Shown piece after piece: positions 43,789 to 54,976 of a stretch of DNA of 64,000 nt. Under the pieces are notes generated by a model that worked only from the letters and a program-made list of their open reading frames with translations, was not told where the DNA came from and ran no database searches. The stretch's first letter is position 1. Every line of letters starts with the position of its first letter. A program made the translations under genes and the position numbers. The stretch comes from Osedax fenrisi. Its lineage: Eukaryota > Annelida > Polychaeta > Sabellida > Siboglinidae. The DNA lies in NCBI GenBank assembly GCA_964019155.1, contig OZ025244.1, positions 6,320,419-6,384,418 on the forward strand, written 5' to 3'.

Positions 43789-46700
43789 GGGGAACAACAA
43801 TAGAAAATAGTCATATTATTTTGAAGCCTTCAGAAGAAAACTTTATATAAAAATCATTATAATTTAACAGAAGAAAAAAAATTAAAATTCTTCTAATAAA
43901 TATTAATATATTATTATTATATCATTGACAATAAATACTACATCTACACGTGCTCTAGACGTACGTGTTTCTCGAACAAGTCCCTGGCGTCGGGCGACAG
44001 GTTACCGAAGTGAGCGGGCAGGTTCGTAGGGGAGGTGAGGGTTTTCATAGCCTTCGAGTAGTTCTGGTCGCGTTTAAACTCTACGATGGCCGCCAGATGG
44101 TGCTGCGAGCGGTTCGGCAGCGAGCGAAATCTACGTGCGACGGAGGAGGAGGAGGAGTTAGGGTAAGACACGGTATCGCGAATATGGCAACGTTTCGTTT
44201 GTGAATATTCACAAACATCTCAGATGTTTGATCTATAATCACTGAGAATATTATTAGCGATTAGAGAGAATATTCTCCTGGGGTCTCCTCTGCATTAGGT
44301 AGACAAAATACGAATAAAAGGGTAAGTTAAAGTGGGCAATGAGGGTATTCTACTTTCATGATATGGTGGAGACAGTACATTACAATTATTAAGTTGCTGA
44401 GATTTAACAGATATATTACGTTAGATATACTACTACCTGATATGTTAGCTTAGGTTCATCTCATGCTACCGTACACTACCGTACACTACCTTAGGTTCAT
44501 CTTGTGTGTCTTGAAGCCCATCACGCAGTCCACCGTAAGCATGTTAGCCACGTCATCGTTATCGCACAGTGATTTGATGTTCATACCTAGTGGGGGGGTG
44601 AGGGGGTGACTTAATGTTCATACCTAGTGGGGGGGTGAGGGGGTGACTTAATTTTCATACCTAGTGGGGGGGTGGGGTGTGTATGCGTGTATGTGTATAT
44701 GGGTTGGTGTGCAATAAGGGTGATTACTTTTAATTATTTTTAAAATCACATGCTTGGCACGTGATTTCAAGGCTATGTCCAGATGAAATGAATCATATAC
44801 AAAAAAAAAAATTAATTTTGAGTTAGGATTGAGGCACCTATGGACTGTCTAAAATCAGTCAAAATAGTCAAGAATAAGTTCTGAGAGAAATAATTTCCAA
44901 TTTACCCTGTGACATATACGCATGACAGTTGACCTATATTCATTTAATTTTAATGTAAAATTCAAATATATTTATTATAAGTGTAGCTTTAATATATTGA
45001 ATATGAATCTAAGAATACATATCTGATTATTATAAACCTTTAAATATATGATTTATAAAATTATAAACCTTCATTGATATATAAAAAATCACTATTTATA
45101 CATAAATATAGATAATAAAATAGCTGAATTATATTATAAGTTGATTGAATTATAGATATATGGAATACAGCTTTACTGCCTATGTATTGTTATAATACAA
45201 TATTAAATAAGATATATCGGTATTTTATAGTAGTAACTAAATGATTTAAAAGCTGAAATCATAAAAATTAATAAAAATATTGTACAAATTATTATTCAAA
45301 ATATAATATATTTTATATATTATATATAATATAGGTATGATAATGAGGTTTTTTATATTGATGTTATTATAATAATATTGGTATTATTGAAAGTTTATTA
45401 AATTCTATAATATTAGTAATATTTTAGTTATATAAAATGTTGATTAAAATAAAAGTTATAATCAAAAATATACGAAAAAAATTTGATATAATTGTTACAT
45501 AGGAATTATGCATTTTATAATTTATTTGTAATACTTATTATAACACAACTCATTCAATAATTTATATATTTTAATGAAATTAAGATTATATCTTTAATAT
45601 ATATTTTTATATATAATTATATATTTTATAAAAAAAAATTACTAACAAAAATAGGAAAAAATGGGATTTTGTGTTCAATAATTTTATTATAATTATCCAA
45701 AATTTATTTAATTTATATTAAAAAAAAAGGCTATCAAATTTATTTCTATGATTTTTTTTTGTCGCTAGCTCAAAATCTGTCAGATATGGTATTTTAGTTC
45801 GAGAAAAAATATCAAAATTTTATCAAAATGTCGAATATTATTTTTTTGTTATCAAAATTAATGGTAAAATTACAATAATTATGAAATTATTGGGAATTAA
45901 AATTTTTTTTATAAAAATTTCTTTTATCTAATCTATATAACCTTATCAATAATATCAAAAAAATATTATGTATTTTGACATTCATTTTAAAGCATTTTAA
46001 AGAAAAATTCTATAAATAGCATAAATTTCCAAGAATATTTTAGGAAAAAATATTTAAAAATATTTTATATATGTTATCATTGAAAAAATTACCTATTATC
46101 TTGGGTGTTACGATTTTGTGTTTCAAAATAAATGTTAAGTTGATCAAAATTAATTTTGTAGTATTTTGTTTATTTCTTAGGTTAAATATTGTATGTACCC
46201 ATGTTAAACTTTGATGGATTTCCGCTGGCCTCATGGTCATCCTAAATGTTTAAACAATTTTGTGACTAGTTATTATACTATAATTTATTTAGTTTCATCG
46301 ACCAAGCAAAATCCATTGCCAACATGTCAAAGCAATCACCCTTAGTGTGCAATGCACACTGTGAATGTTTATAAGCGTGTATGCACTCAATGAAAATGGA
46401 TATTTAAGCTCGATTGGCTAATGGGTCAGACACACAGGTAGTAGGTCATGGGTTCAAGCCTCGTACAGGCTAATAAAATAGGTCTTTAATTAATATTACT
46501 GTGATCTTATTACTGTGATCTCGTTAAAAACACGGATGATTTAATAATAGATCGGCTTCGAAGGGAAATCAGAGCCATATGGTTATAAGTGAAAACTTCA
46601 TCTAATTTCGTGGATGAAAGGACTCCACCAACATAGGAATATTTGAATTCATGTGTTCAAGCTAATCTGAATCTTCACCCTCACGCAATAATATGATTCA

Positions 46701-48348
46701 TACATAGATAGCAATAGATAATATATAATAATAATAGTATATCAAAAACTAATAATTGTTAATGTTTGTAAAGTAGTATAAGATATATATTAGTAAATAT
46801 ACATTAATAATAGTAAAATTATACAATTTAAAAAAAATTAAAATTCATTATAAATTTTGAAAGAATTATTCGATCGACATAAAATTTGAAATGTACTCGT
46901 ATAACCCATCTAGTATACAAACAAATTTATTTATTTTACTAAAATTTTGTTTACATTAACTAATGTAAACAATATCTAACTGTTTATAAAAATTCATATT
47001 TGTTGTTATTAAAATTGTTTTTCTTCAAATAATTGTTCCTATATAATGTAGATATACTTTATACATGTGTATGTGTTAGGGAGCTTTCACATGGCAGATG
47101 TGGACACATATTTTGGTATATTTTTACCCAGACTGGGTATACCTATTTACATATACCTAGTCTGGGTAACAAAACTGGCAGCTGTGAAACAAGCTAAGTT
47201 AACTTAGTGAGAATAATTTGTAAATGAACATTAATTAAATATATTTAAATAATAAAGTACTTTCCTAGAAATATATATATATATATATATTTCCCAGAAT
47301 TTATTATTATTTACTACTATGATACATTTTTGTATTCAATAATTTTTAAAAAAATGATTCCTAGAAATATATATATTTCCCAGAAATTACTAATATAATA
47401 AAAGTTAAATTATATCCTAATCATGTATATAGAATACACTAATGAATAATGTATAGTTGCTATGTTATAAATATTAAAAAAATGTAATATAAAGTATTTT
47501 ATATCCTCACCACTATAATAGTCCCTATCATTTCTCTGTTAAATTTAATGTTCAATCAGTAGCCTAATAATTTATTACTTTTTTTTTAATTCGATAAATT
47601 AAATTAAATATACACCTAGGCGAAAATATATGTTACATATTTAGTATTCATAAGTGAATTCTGTCAAACCGGAATAGTGTGACAAATACTGTACGTGCCA
47701 TGCATATATATATATATGTGTGTGTGTGTACGAGAAACTAGAGTAAACTATAGATGATTAAAGGAAGTTAATTTCCTATAATTAAAGATACCGTTTATTA
47801 GTTTTAATGAACTAGGTCGCGATAACTAATGTAAACAATATCTAACTTTATTACGCATACGTTTGGTTTCGTTATCGTGTGAGATATGGAAGGCGTTTGT
47901 GTGTGTGCGTATATTAATGATAGGTCACCTATTAGTCACAGTGACTCACACCGAGTGAGGTACAGGTGTAAGAGTAAATTCAATCTAGAAAAACTCTAGT
48001 TAACTTCATTTCAAACTGATCGGATTATGGTTATTAGAGGCAGGAAGTAACGGTAACTAAGGTAAACAATCACTAATCACTATTAGAGTTAACGTGTACC
48101 AGTCATTTTGTACCAACAAAAATCAAATCGTACCATATATATATAAGTAAAATAAATTTTTTTTGTACGGAATCAATTTACTCTGTATATCTACACTACC
48201 ATTATACAATATACGATACTATAATATATTATATAACATATACGCTACCGTTAATGGTTCGGTTCTGTTTCTTCTTGAAGCGACGGAACTTGCCGTTGAC
48301 ACCTGTGTGCGGACGACTGTGCTTGTGCATCCTTAGGGGCAGCTTCAT
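31842..48348 (-). CDS. KMT5B: Suv4-20-type histone H4 lysine-20 methyltransferase, complete
   Basis: Eight coding exons (48348-48249, 44586-44490, 44130-43965, 42161-42049, 39034-38848, 36046-35913, 33842-33715, 32446-31842) join with matching phases and GT-AG borders into 1530 nt, 509 aa. The Suv4-20 N-terminal helical region (LCDNDDVA, GFKTHKMN) is at residues 35-121. The SET domain spans about 122-265: IYLRT and DSGFEILPC near 124, LWLGPAAYINHDC at 204-216, GEEITCNYG at 240-248, and post-SET CECHTC at 259-264, which with C216 would bind zinc. The enzyme di- and trimethylates H4K20 in constitutive heterochromatin. The residues after NHDC are RSTC where the human protein has RPNC, which is unusual. 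The tail (residues 310-509) is much shorter than in vertebrates; a weak KIPRLRIIK block recalls the vertebrate C-terminus. One gene covers KMT5B/KMT5C; the symbol is chosen by similarity. Confidence 0.95.
33292..33530. mobile_element. MITE with AGCTGCTTTCACA ends, intron 7
   Basis: Left AGCTGCTTTCACAACAACC and right TGTGAAAAAAAGCAGCT are inverted and flanked by TTTAA and TTAAT, so a TTAA target is possible. The element at 47090-47215 has similar ends. Confidence 0.55.
33715..33842 (-). CDS. KMT5B: Suv4-20 exon 7
   Basis: 128 nt between ATGTGTAG and the donor AACG|GTAATA. Completes the W codon after CECHTCE and encodes TGDGAFR followed by a basic linker. The match to the human GTGAF motif just after the post-SET zinc site confirms the join. 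Confidence 0.92.
33843..35784. other. Suv4-20 intron 7, AT-rich part
   Basis: Contains (TA)n at about 34094-34137 and 34449-34487 and poly-A or poly-T runs. No gene is seen; the frame at 35434-35652 lacks recognisable features. Confidence 0.6.
35785..35912. repeat. tandem copies of the exon 6 donor edge
   Basis: Two intronic copies, units of 61-62 bp beginning at 35790 and 35851, repeat the last exon-6 bases plus the donor (minus strand: CTGTGAATG|GTAC and TTTGAATG|GTACCG). The true donor is at 35907-35912. Confidence 0.9.
35913..36046 (-). CDS. KMT5B: Suv4-20 exon 6 (end of SET and post-SET)
   Basis: 134 nt between CCCCCTAG and the donor GAATG|GTACCG. Encodes FVPIGNTAYVEVIRDMQAGE, then EITCNYG and the zinc-binding CECHTC. 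Both borders are tandemly copied into the adjacent introns. Confidence 0.95.
36047..36905. repeat. minisatellite carrying copies of the exon 6 acceptor edge
   Basis: A 93-bp unit (clearest at 36391-36855) contains GTTATATTTAATGTTAGGGG twice. Each unit also holds a segment like CTGTATTACAGATAGGCAAA plus AACTAG, a diverged copy of the first 24 exon-6 bases and the acceptor. Because 93 is a multiple of three, long false open frames run on both strands. Confidence 0.95.
36906..38683. other. Suv4-20 intron 5, AT-rich part
   Basis: Very A-T rich with (TA)n at about 37003-37028. No gene or element is recognised. Confidence 0.6.
38684..38838. mobile_element. MITE with CATTTCGTACC motifs abutting the exon 5 donor
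   Basis: GCAGTCATTTCGTACCAAG at the left and GGTACGAAATGACTCGGTAC at the right are inverted. The word TTCGTACC or GGTACGA recurs about six times. The right edge lies within about ten bases of the exon 5 donor (38842-38847). A weaker relative (AGTCATTTTGTACC) is near 48093. Confidence 0.65.
38848..39034 (-). CDS. KMT5B: Suv4-20 exon 5 (SET core)
   Basis: 187 nt between GATGTAG and the donor AAG|GTACGC. Encodes KIQLLVGCIGELSDSEE, NDFSVMYS and LWLGPAAYINHDC, the cofactor-binding core of Suv4-20 SET domains. NHDC is followed by RST rather than the usual RPN. Confidence 0.95.
39035..39180. repeat. GGTTAGGTATGGGGTTAG minisatellite beside the exon 5 acceptor
   Basis: Degenerate units of 10-18 bp (GGTTAGGTATGG, GGTTAGGTGGGGGATTAAG) begin at the intron side of the acceptor. 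In the transcript this is a CCTAACC-rich pyrimidine stretch. Confidence 0.9.
39676..39972 (+). mobile_element. full-length tRNA-derived SINE
   Basis: The head has box A TGGCTCAGTGGCTAAGG and box B GGGTTCGACCC. It is followed by an A-T linker, the conserved body (AGCGGCTTCGAAGGGACATT and AACTTCATCTAAGTTCCTGG) and an A-rich AAATAAAAATAAA tail. It is antisense in Suv4-20 intron 4 and is the reference copy for six relatives in the window. Confidence 0.92.
40400..40515. repeat. minisatellite of TTTCAAATAGTAAAATTATT
   Basis: Three to four units of about 35 bp (AGGTTTCAAATAGTAAAATT) with more diverged neighbours at 40315-40400 and 41230-41340. Confidence 0.75.
40516..42048. other. Suv4-20 intron 4, AT-rich part
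   Basis: Contains a poor copy of the GTTGC repeat at about 40535-40595 and (TA)n at about 41440-41464. No gene is seen. Confidence 0.55.
42049..42161 (-). CDS. KMT5B: Suv4-20 exon 4 (start of SET)
   Basis: 113 nt between CTCATTACAG and the donor GATTG|GTTGGA. Encodes LLIYLRTMDKDSGFEILPC and RYSSEGRVGAKI, close to the human sequence. The W codon is split with exon 5. Confidence 0.96.
42171..42360. repeat. (GT)n tract directly upstream of the exon 4 acceptor
   Basis: About 190 bp of imperfect GT/GTGTG with TATGG interruptions begins 9 bp from the acceptor. In the transcript it is a long CA repeat. It gives false open frames of Val/Cys and His/Thr. Confidence 0.95.
42361..43964. other. Suv4-20 intron 3, AT-rich part
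   Basis: Contains (TA)n at about 42922-42953 and 43735-43785. No gene is seen. Confidence 0.6.
43965..44130 (-). CDS. KMT5B: Suv4-20 exon 3 (N-terminal helical domain)
   Basis: 166 nt between a (CTC)n-rich tract ending GCACGTAG and the donor AAACAC|GTACGT. Encodes FRSLPNRSQHHL, FKRDQNYSKAMKTLTS and DLFEKH, matching the helical region that packs against SET in Suv4-20 proteins. Confidence 0.93.
44470..44489. repeat. 10-bp tandem repeat of the exon 2 donor
   Basis: GTACACTACC occurs in tandem. On the minus strand the donor AAG|GTAGTG is followed by further GTAGTGTACG units, which gives several potential donors 10 nt apart. Confidence 0.85.
44490..44586 (-). CDS. KMT5B: Suv4-20 exon 2
   Basis: 97 nt between CCCCACTAG and the donor CTAAG|GTAGTG. 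Encodes MNIKSLCDNDDVANMLTVD and GFKTHKMNLR, matching the conserved CENDDLA...GFQTHKMN block of vertebrate Suv4-20. Confidence 0.94.
44587..44690. repeat. 37-bp repeat of the exon 2 acceptor edge
   Basis: The unit TCATACCTAGTGGGGGGG plus GTGAGGGGGTGACTTAAT starts at 44581, 44618 and 44655. Each unit contains the first exon-2 bases and the acceptor AG. A GT-rich tail follows. Confidence 0.92.
44715..46344. mobile_element. 1.63-kb non-autonomous hAT-like element
   Basis: The ends TAAGGGTGATTACTTT and AAAGCAATCACCCTTA are inverted and flanked by an exact 8-bp duplication GTGTGCAA (44707-44714 and 46345-46352). The interior is very A-T rich with poly-A/T runs. A 66-codon frame at 46040-46240 (-) has no transposase motif. 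It lies in Suv4-20 intron 1. Confidence 0.88.
46404..46640 (+). mobile_element. tRNA-derived SINE, diverged
   Basis: The head GATTGGCTAATGGGTCAG with box-B-like GGGTTCAAGCC, the body CGGCTTCGAAGGGAAATCAG, and GATGAAAGGACTCCACCA. Antisense in Suv4-20 intron 1. Confidence 0.85.
46641..48248. other. Suv4-20 intron 1, remainder
   Basis: Holds a short MITE-like inverted repeat at about 47090-47215 (AGCTTTCACATGGCAG and CTGGCAGCTGTGAAA, with an internal ACCCAGACTGGGT palindrome) and short (TA)n runs. No exon is seen. Confidence 0.5.
48249..48348 (-). CDS. KMT5B: Suv4-20 exon 1 of the coding part (start codon)
   Basis: 100 nt beginning with ATG directly after an acceptor-like AGACACAG, donor AACG|GTAGCG. 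Encodes a basic start (MKLPLRMHKHSRPH, then GKFRRFKKKQNRTIN). An in-frame TAG lies 9 nt upstream, so this is the first possible start unless an upstream exon splices in frame. A non-coding 5' exon is likely but not identified. Confidence 0.75.
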
Positions 48349-50681
48349 CTGTGTCTACGAGTGGACAGGTGTGTACAGGTGGTGTGCATTGAGGATTAGT
48401 ATTTTGTATAAACTAGATAGAACATAATTAATTGAATAAAACGAAACAAAATACCTCGTTAAAGTTTAATATTGAAGAGATAGAATTTTAACGCAGAGGA
48501 AATATGAGATATTTTGAAACTTTGATTTATCTAATTTTTTGTTAAGTTATATCTTTACAACTTTTTTTTTAATATTATTTCCTATTTACTGGAATTTTCA
48601 ACGAAATGTTGGTTAAAAAAATGATTTTAATTTTAATTTTTAATTTTTCAATAATAATGTATAATATAAATAATATATCTATATATATATAATAAAAAAA
48701 TTAATAATAAAATTACAAGAAATGTATAAGAAAAAAATTAATTTATAAAAAAAATGATAATTTATTCATATTTTATTAAAAAAAAAAAAGTTTATGAAAA
48801 TATTTTAAATACATTTTTTAATCAACTGGATAATAATAGAGTTATTTAAATAATTTAAAAAATAATTGTTTACAACATTTTTGTTTTATTAATAAAAATT
48901 ATATAATATATTTTATAATAATATATAATTATTAAGGGCGATACAATGGTTTGGTTAACATGTAAAAGATACAAAAAAATGCTATTTTTAGAAATCTATT
49001 AATAATATTCCATATTTTTATATTATATGTTGACATTTATAGATGTTTACACATCTTTATGTTAAACGTTTCTAAAAAAATAATTGAAATATCTGATCAA
49101 AAATTTTAATTTTCCAACTAAATTGCTAATTAACATTTTTTAAATAAATATTTTTTAATTTTGACAAATAACTTTAATCTTACAGGTTTTATCTAGTTAT
49201 ATTGAAGAAAAAATATTCAATTGTACAAAAGTTAATACTAGTTAGCATGATTGGTCACAAATAATTATTCTGATTAAATCAAGTTTCAAATATAATATAT
49301 GAATATAAACAATATGAATATACAGGTACAAATAATATAATATAAACAAAATGAATAATGTAATAAACATAATTTGAACACCACATAAAAGATTATATGT
49401 GAAGTATTATAATTTTACATTAATAACAAAATTTAAATTAAATTTTGTTTCGAAAAAAAACCATTGTAAATAACCGCGTCACCTTAAGTTGAATTGATAG
49501 ATAACAATATTTAAAAATGATTAGTATATAATGTAATTTGAAAAGCATAAGGTATAGATAATCTTCAGAGCCTAAACTGCTGTAAGAAATACAATATATT
49601 ATAAATTACTCTAAATTATATATTTATTTATATAATGTATGGAATAAAAGGAATCTCAGTTGTAGTTGTATAGATGTGATAAAACCCAATTAATTACTTT
49701 ATTTCTCAAAAAGTATCATTCATAACTCTCATATTATAGTAATGTATATGAATCATATTATGATATACTTAAGGGGATTCACAGAATTTTATGTATACAA
49801 TGTATTAAGATAGGAGATATTTATTTTTGTATGTATTTAACAAAATCGTTCAGCACCTAGGGTTTTGATCCGATTTCAATTCTGTAAATTGCATATTTTT
49901 AACCAATATAATGTTAATAAATTATACCTAATTTAAAAAAAAATGATTTACTGAAAACCCAAAATATTTTGAGACAAAATATGATGCTAAATTAAATTAA
50001 TTATTTGTTAATTGTTATAATTTTGTATATGTTATACTATGTGTATTACATTTCTTTTAGGTAACCTTTATTATACATATAATAATAAAGATACTGTGAA
50101 AATTTCATCAAGTTTGATAATTATTAAGAGGGCTGACAAATTTCTAAGATTCAAAATAAATTAAATTCAATATTCTGAGTAAATCGAGTTTAAAGATTGA
50201 CTACATTTATTTTACATTTTATGGTAATATATGTATATTATTTGTATCTTGTACAACATTTCTAGTATTATAATATTATATAATACCACACTAGTGTGTT
50301 ATAACATTTCCATAAAATTATTATTCTAATATTTATATTATATTACCAATAATTACACATAAGCTAATATTTATGACATTTTTTTAATAATAAAATAATG
50401 TAGTATATTTATTTATTTCTATTATTATAATATAACAGAATACCACACTAATACTGACACACGATCGATCTCCTGCTACGTCTTGGCATTTTGAAATTAA
50501 ATAAATAAATGACGCAATCTCAATTACTTTGTTTATAATGTGAATTTTACACCCAATGCAATGTGTTTCAATCCGTTAATTATAGATGTCGCTAGTTGAC
50601 ATATTATTACATAATATATCGTATATAACACTGCATTTAAAATTATTTAAAAATATTAACTTATAGATATCATATTATAAG
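48349..50681. other. 5' flank of Suv4-20, no gene seen
   Basis: A-T rich. A promoter or first exon must lie here or farther upstream, but I cannot place it. There are no supported frames. Confidence 0.45.
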
Positions 50682-51135
50682 CAAAGATTTTCCGAAGGAA
50701 AGATATAACACTTACGCGAAATCATGTATTTCGAATTTGTATACAAAATACCCTGGTGCCACCTATAGCGGGTTACTTTTAGGAACTATGTGTTGTTTAT
50801 AATGTAAATTCGTATTTAACTATACACTTTTAAAATGTTAAATAATATGCTTTAAATTAATATTTATATGATGAAAACTAAGTGTTCATTACTAATATAT
50901 AACAAACAAATATGATATGTATGTTTTAAATGCTATAAGTATATATTTAGTGAGTAAAAGCTAATTTATATTGCATGTAATTTAATAGAACAATGAAAAC
51001 ATTGATGTATGCAAACAGAGCCGAACCTAAATCTATTTCAGTGATTTCGATACTACTGCTAGCAGCGGTTGGGGCTATTACTAAATTACGTTGCATGCAT
51101 AGGGAGTGTTATATCTTTGCTTCGTAAAATCTTTG
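50682..51135. mobile_element. MITE family 1, 454-bp copy with exact 7-bp TSD
   Basis: Ends CAAAGATTTTCCGAAGGAAA and TTTGCTTCGTAAAATCTTTG, flanked by TTATAAG on both sides (50675-50681 and 51136-51142). Nearly identical to 60065-60518, so recently active. Carries a small ORF at 50993-51127. Confidence 0.9.
50993..51127 (+). CDS. 44-aa ORF inside MITE family 1
   Basis: ATG in AACAATGA, stop TAA. The product is MKTLMYANRAEPKS followed by a hydrophobic ISVISILLLAAVGAI and a Cys-containing tail. The 60-kb copy keeps the same frame (stop 12 nt later). The diverged copy at 57314 keeps MKTLLYDNREKPNSISVIS before drifting. Protein status is unproven. Confidence 0.25.
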   Translation: MKTLMYANRAEPKSISVISILLLAAVGAITKLRCMHRECYIFAS

Positions 51136-53162
51136 TTATAAGTTTAAAATATGGTTTTATAGTTTTATACATTTACATATTTTGCTATTATTTACGAAAA
51201 TTTTTACACATTTTTTTTTTTTACCAAATATGTCATATACTAATATACCAAATTTAATCATTTGTATATCTTTATATGCTCTACAAGTTTCAGAGGATAT
51301 AAAATATATATTAAATAATAATTTACTCAAATAAAAAAAATTAAAAAATAATTTATTTTCAACAAATTTCAAAGGCCCCTTAATATATATAAAATGAAAA
51401 AAAATTGGTAAACAATAAATAAAATTATATATCCTATTAAGATATTATTATAAATATATATAATTATTATAATTATTTAATAATAATTTATTATACAACT
51501 ATATTTATAATAAATATAATCTAATAATTATTATAATAATATAATAATTATTTTAATAATATAATAATTATAATATATTAAATATTAAATATTAATTTAA
51601 TATAAAAAATTAATTTAATATAAAAAATTAAATATATATTAAGTATATTAAATATATATTTAATTTTTGTTATTTCAAATACAAATAAAACAGGAATTTA
51701 ATGGATAAACGATACATTATATAATGGAACTATAAGTATATAAAACTATAAAATGTAGTAATCATCATATAAAGTGTATTCATCGACAAAATATATTTGA
51801 ACAATTAAAATGATATTATATATGACGAATACTCATGTTTTCTGTTTAGATCCTATATAAGTAATAGATAATATATATCAATACAATTAGATATATTTTG
51901 TTATTTTTCTTTATAGTAGTTTATTTATATATTAAGAGTATAAAACTTTAATAAAAGGCATATAGTATATTATATATAATGATCATATCTCAAAGAACAA
52001 CCATATTTAAGATGTTAAATAAATATTGAAATTAAGCAATTTATATACTGTCATTTTAAAATATATAAATATTATTACAATTTTTAAACTATTTTAGTGA
52101 TATAATAATTATTATATTTATATAGCAGATTATATATGACATTAAATAGCATGTTATATTCTGTAATTATAATTATTTTTGTTGTTATGGAAATGCATCT
52201 AGATTTATGCATAAAATGACAATAATAATTGTATTTGTTAATTATTTGCTAAAGATTTATATATATTAATGATAATTAAATTATTACCTTTGAAATATAT
52301 TTATTTTAATAGCCCTAATAACTTTTAAATAATAATTTAATATAGTATAAATAACTAAATAAATAATATATTTCAATAATATAATGTAAACATTTTTTTT
52401 TGCGCCAGAAAAAATAGTTCAATATTTATTATTCAGAAATATCATTATAAATACCTTTAATATTAGTTTTTTTATCATATATTATATAAAATATTTAAAT
52501 ATTTATAAAATTATATACATATATATTTATAAATATATCAAAATATAAGGTTATATGTGGTGTATGAAAATAGTTCTCATCTCAAAGATGAAAGAATTTT
52601 AATTTTTTAAATATAATTAAAAATATAAATATTCAATTCCTCACCAATAATGAGTAAAACAGTAGTTTTAAAAATAGGAATATTATATAGTTGATATGAT
52701 CTACTAATTATAATATAACATATCTAATATAATATGATTATTTTTATTTAAATTTGATAAATAGGATTTATTACACAGAAATTATCATAATATAATATTA
52801 AATATTGGTTGCAACGGACTAATGGCAATTTTATTTAAATATGTATATTTTTTAAATTACTATTACTTCGTTATTAACTAATACTGATTGTATATATTTC
52901 ATTATGTGGAGCAATTCTATTATATTGTCAACTACATTTAATTATTAAATTAATATTATATTAATTATATTAAATATAATAATAATAATTATTATAATAA
53001 TCATATCATTTATATATTCAATTAATATTCATTTATATTTATTTCAACAGTTACTAATAGCATATTATAGATGTGTTAACATATAAATGTAATACATAAA
53101 TACAAGAATATAATCTACTCTTGATTATTGATAATTTAAGTTAATGGATCATGTGAACAAGT
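51136..53162. other. very AT-rich intergenic, nothing recognised
   Basis: Dominated by TAATAATTAT-like sequence. No gene or clear element is seen. Confidence 0.6.
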
Positions 53163-53316
53163 GTCCGATCACATAGTTTGGTTTGGTTTAGTTTTGACAT
53201 TTCTAGGTTTTTTTTAACTGAATTACATGCCATTGCTCGCATTGGATGTAATGGAATTAAACAAAACCTGTACATGTCATAACTAAACCCAACCAAACCA
53301 AATTAGGCAATCGGAC
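53163..53316. mobile_element. short palindromic MITE
   Basis: GTCCGATCACATAGTTTGG on the left pairs with the right end around CAAATTAGGCAATCGGAC. A second inverted pair (GAATTACATGCCATTG and TGGATGTAATGGAATT) forms the centre. Confidence 0.75.
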
Positions 53317-54232
53317 GATTTTTCCCACTTTAACTTATACTATCATAGTTGTAATTAATAATAGGATAAATTTTCAGAATTAAAATACATTTTTTTCCAA
53401 AATAAAATTGCTGTTAGTTCGTATACACCATCATATTTTGCACATATTAGTAATCTTCTTTTGACACCTAACTATCATAGTTTCTATTTCAAACTCTATG
53501 TAAATCTATTTCTAATAATTATTATCATTATATTTGATACGTGGCATAGTTAAGGTATTTAAAATTAATTAAATAAATGATATATTCTATGTCATATACA
53601 ATTCAATATCATATACATAATTAATATGATAGGGAGCCAGTAATATCTTACAACTTATTAAATATAGTTTATTTTATGAGTATTGTATATACATAAATGT
53701 ATCAAATTTATTAGTAAATTTTTCGTAATTTCTACTATATATTCTTTATTTAAATAAATATATGTATATATTATATTTGGAATCAATATTTTATAATGAA
53801 ATTATAAATATTCGAATAATTATTCAATAAACTTTATTTAATAAGTCTTGAGAGAAAAAAAGAGTACGAAATTACTAAATATGTCATACGAGATTACTGG
53901 TATTCTACGATAGTTATACCAAAGCGCTCGTGACCCAAATAACTTTGGTTATACCAGTATACTTATAATATTACTGGAAGCCTAATAATAGACCTATAGA
54001 GCCTGAGTATGTCAATATTTTTGTAGACATTGTAAAACATAGGATTAATCTTTCTAGATAACGTTCATGAATTTCTATCGCTCATCCATTTCTTCTTTAG
54101 CTTCATATCGCACATACCATCACTTGGTTTTACTATAAATAATACACTTTTTATTCACTATATATGTATGTATACATATATATCAAACATCATTTTCTCT
54201 GGATACGATTTCCTTTATACTATAACTGGGAG
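53317..54232. other. AT-rich intergenic
   Basis: A GTTATACCAAAG palindrome is near 53915-53965. No gene is seen. Confidence 0.45.
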
Positions 54233-54454
54233 ACGATCAAAAAGGACGAGTTGAGGGTTAAAGGTTACATTTGAAATACTATTTAATAGTATATATATAT
54301 ATTTTGTATAGATATTTGTGGGTTATTTGGTTTAATTGGTTTAGTTTTGTCCTGTTTGGTTTTTTTAGCTGCATTACATCCCAAAGTGAGCTAAGCACAT
54401 TTATTTCGCATTTAAAATTTATCCTTTAACCCACAACTCGTCCTTTTTGATCGT
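54233..54454. mobile_element. MITE with ACGATCAAAAAGGACGAG ends
   Basis: Terminal repeats of about 40 bp (ACGATCAAAAAGGACGAGTT and AACTCGTCCTTTTTGATCGT). The interior TTGGTTTAGTTTTG and CATTACATCC resemble the element at 53163, so one may be nested in the other. Confidence 0.85.
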
Positions 54455-54976
54455 AACCCTTATAACTAATCTAGGATATCATTCTCATGATCTGTATCGA
54501 ATATGACCACGGTTTGTTTTGATTAGGATATATGGGGTCAAATTTAATATACTCGTTTTGATATTTAAAAAACTCGTGTACATGATAAACTTATACGGAA
54601 AATGCACGCGTAGTATATATTATTAGATAAATATAAGTTAGTTTTTATTGTAATTTTATTTAGTATACAACAATACAAGTAAAATATTTAAATTTGACCT
54701 CGACAATCGTAATCAAAACAAACGGGGTTCATATTCTCCATTCTCACTAACTAAATCACTAATACATTCGTTAGTCTTCAGTCAACTTAAATACTTTAAT
54801 TCACTTCAAGTATTCATATTTTACGTTAATGACTGCATTTAAATCCATACAACGAAGATCTGTTCGATACTTTTCAAGTTTAGGCGTAGTGTTTATCAAT
54901 TTCTATTAATTTAGAATGCCGACTCTCTGATGTTGAGTTTGTGGCATCTGCGAAAGTTTACACAACTATGAGTGGT

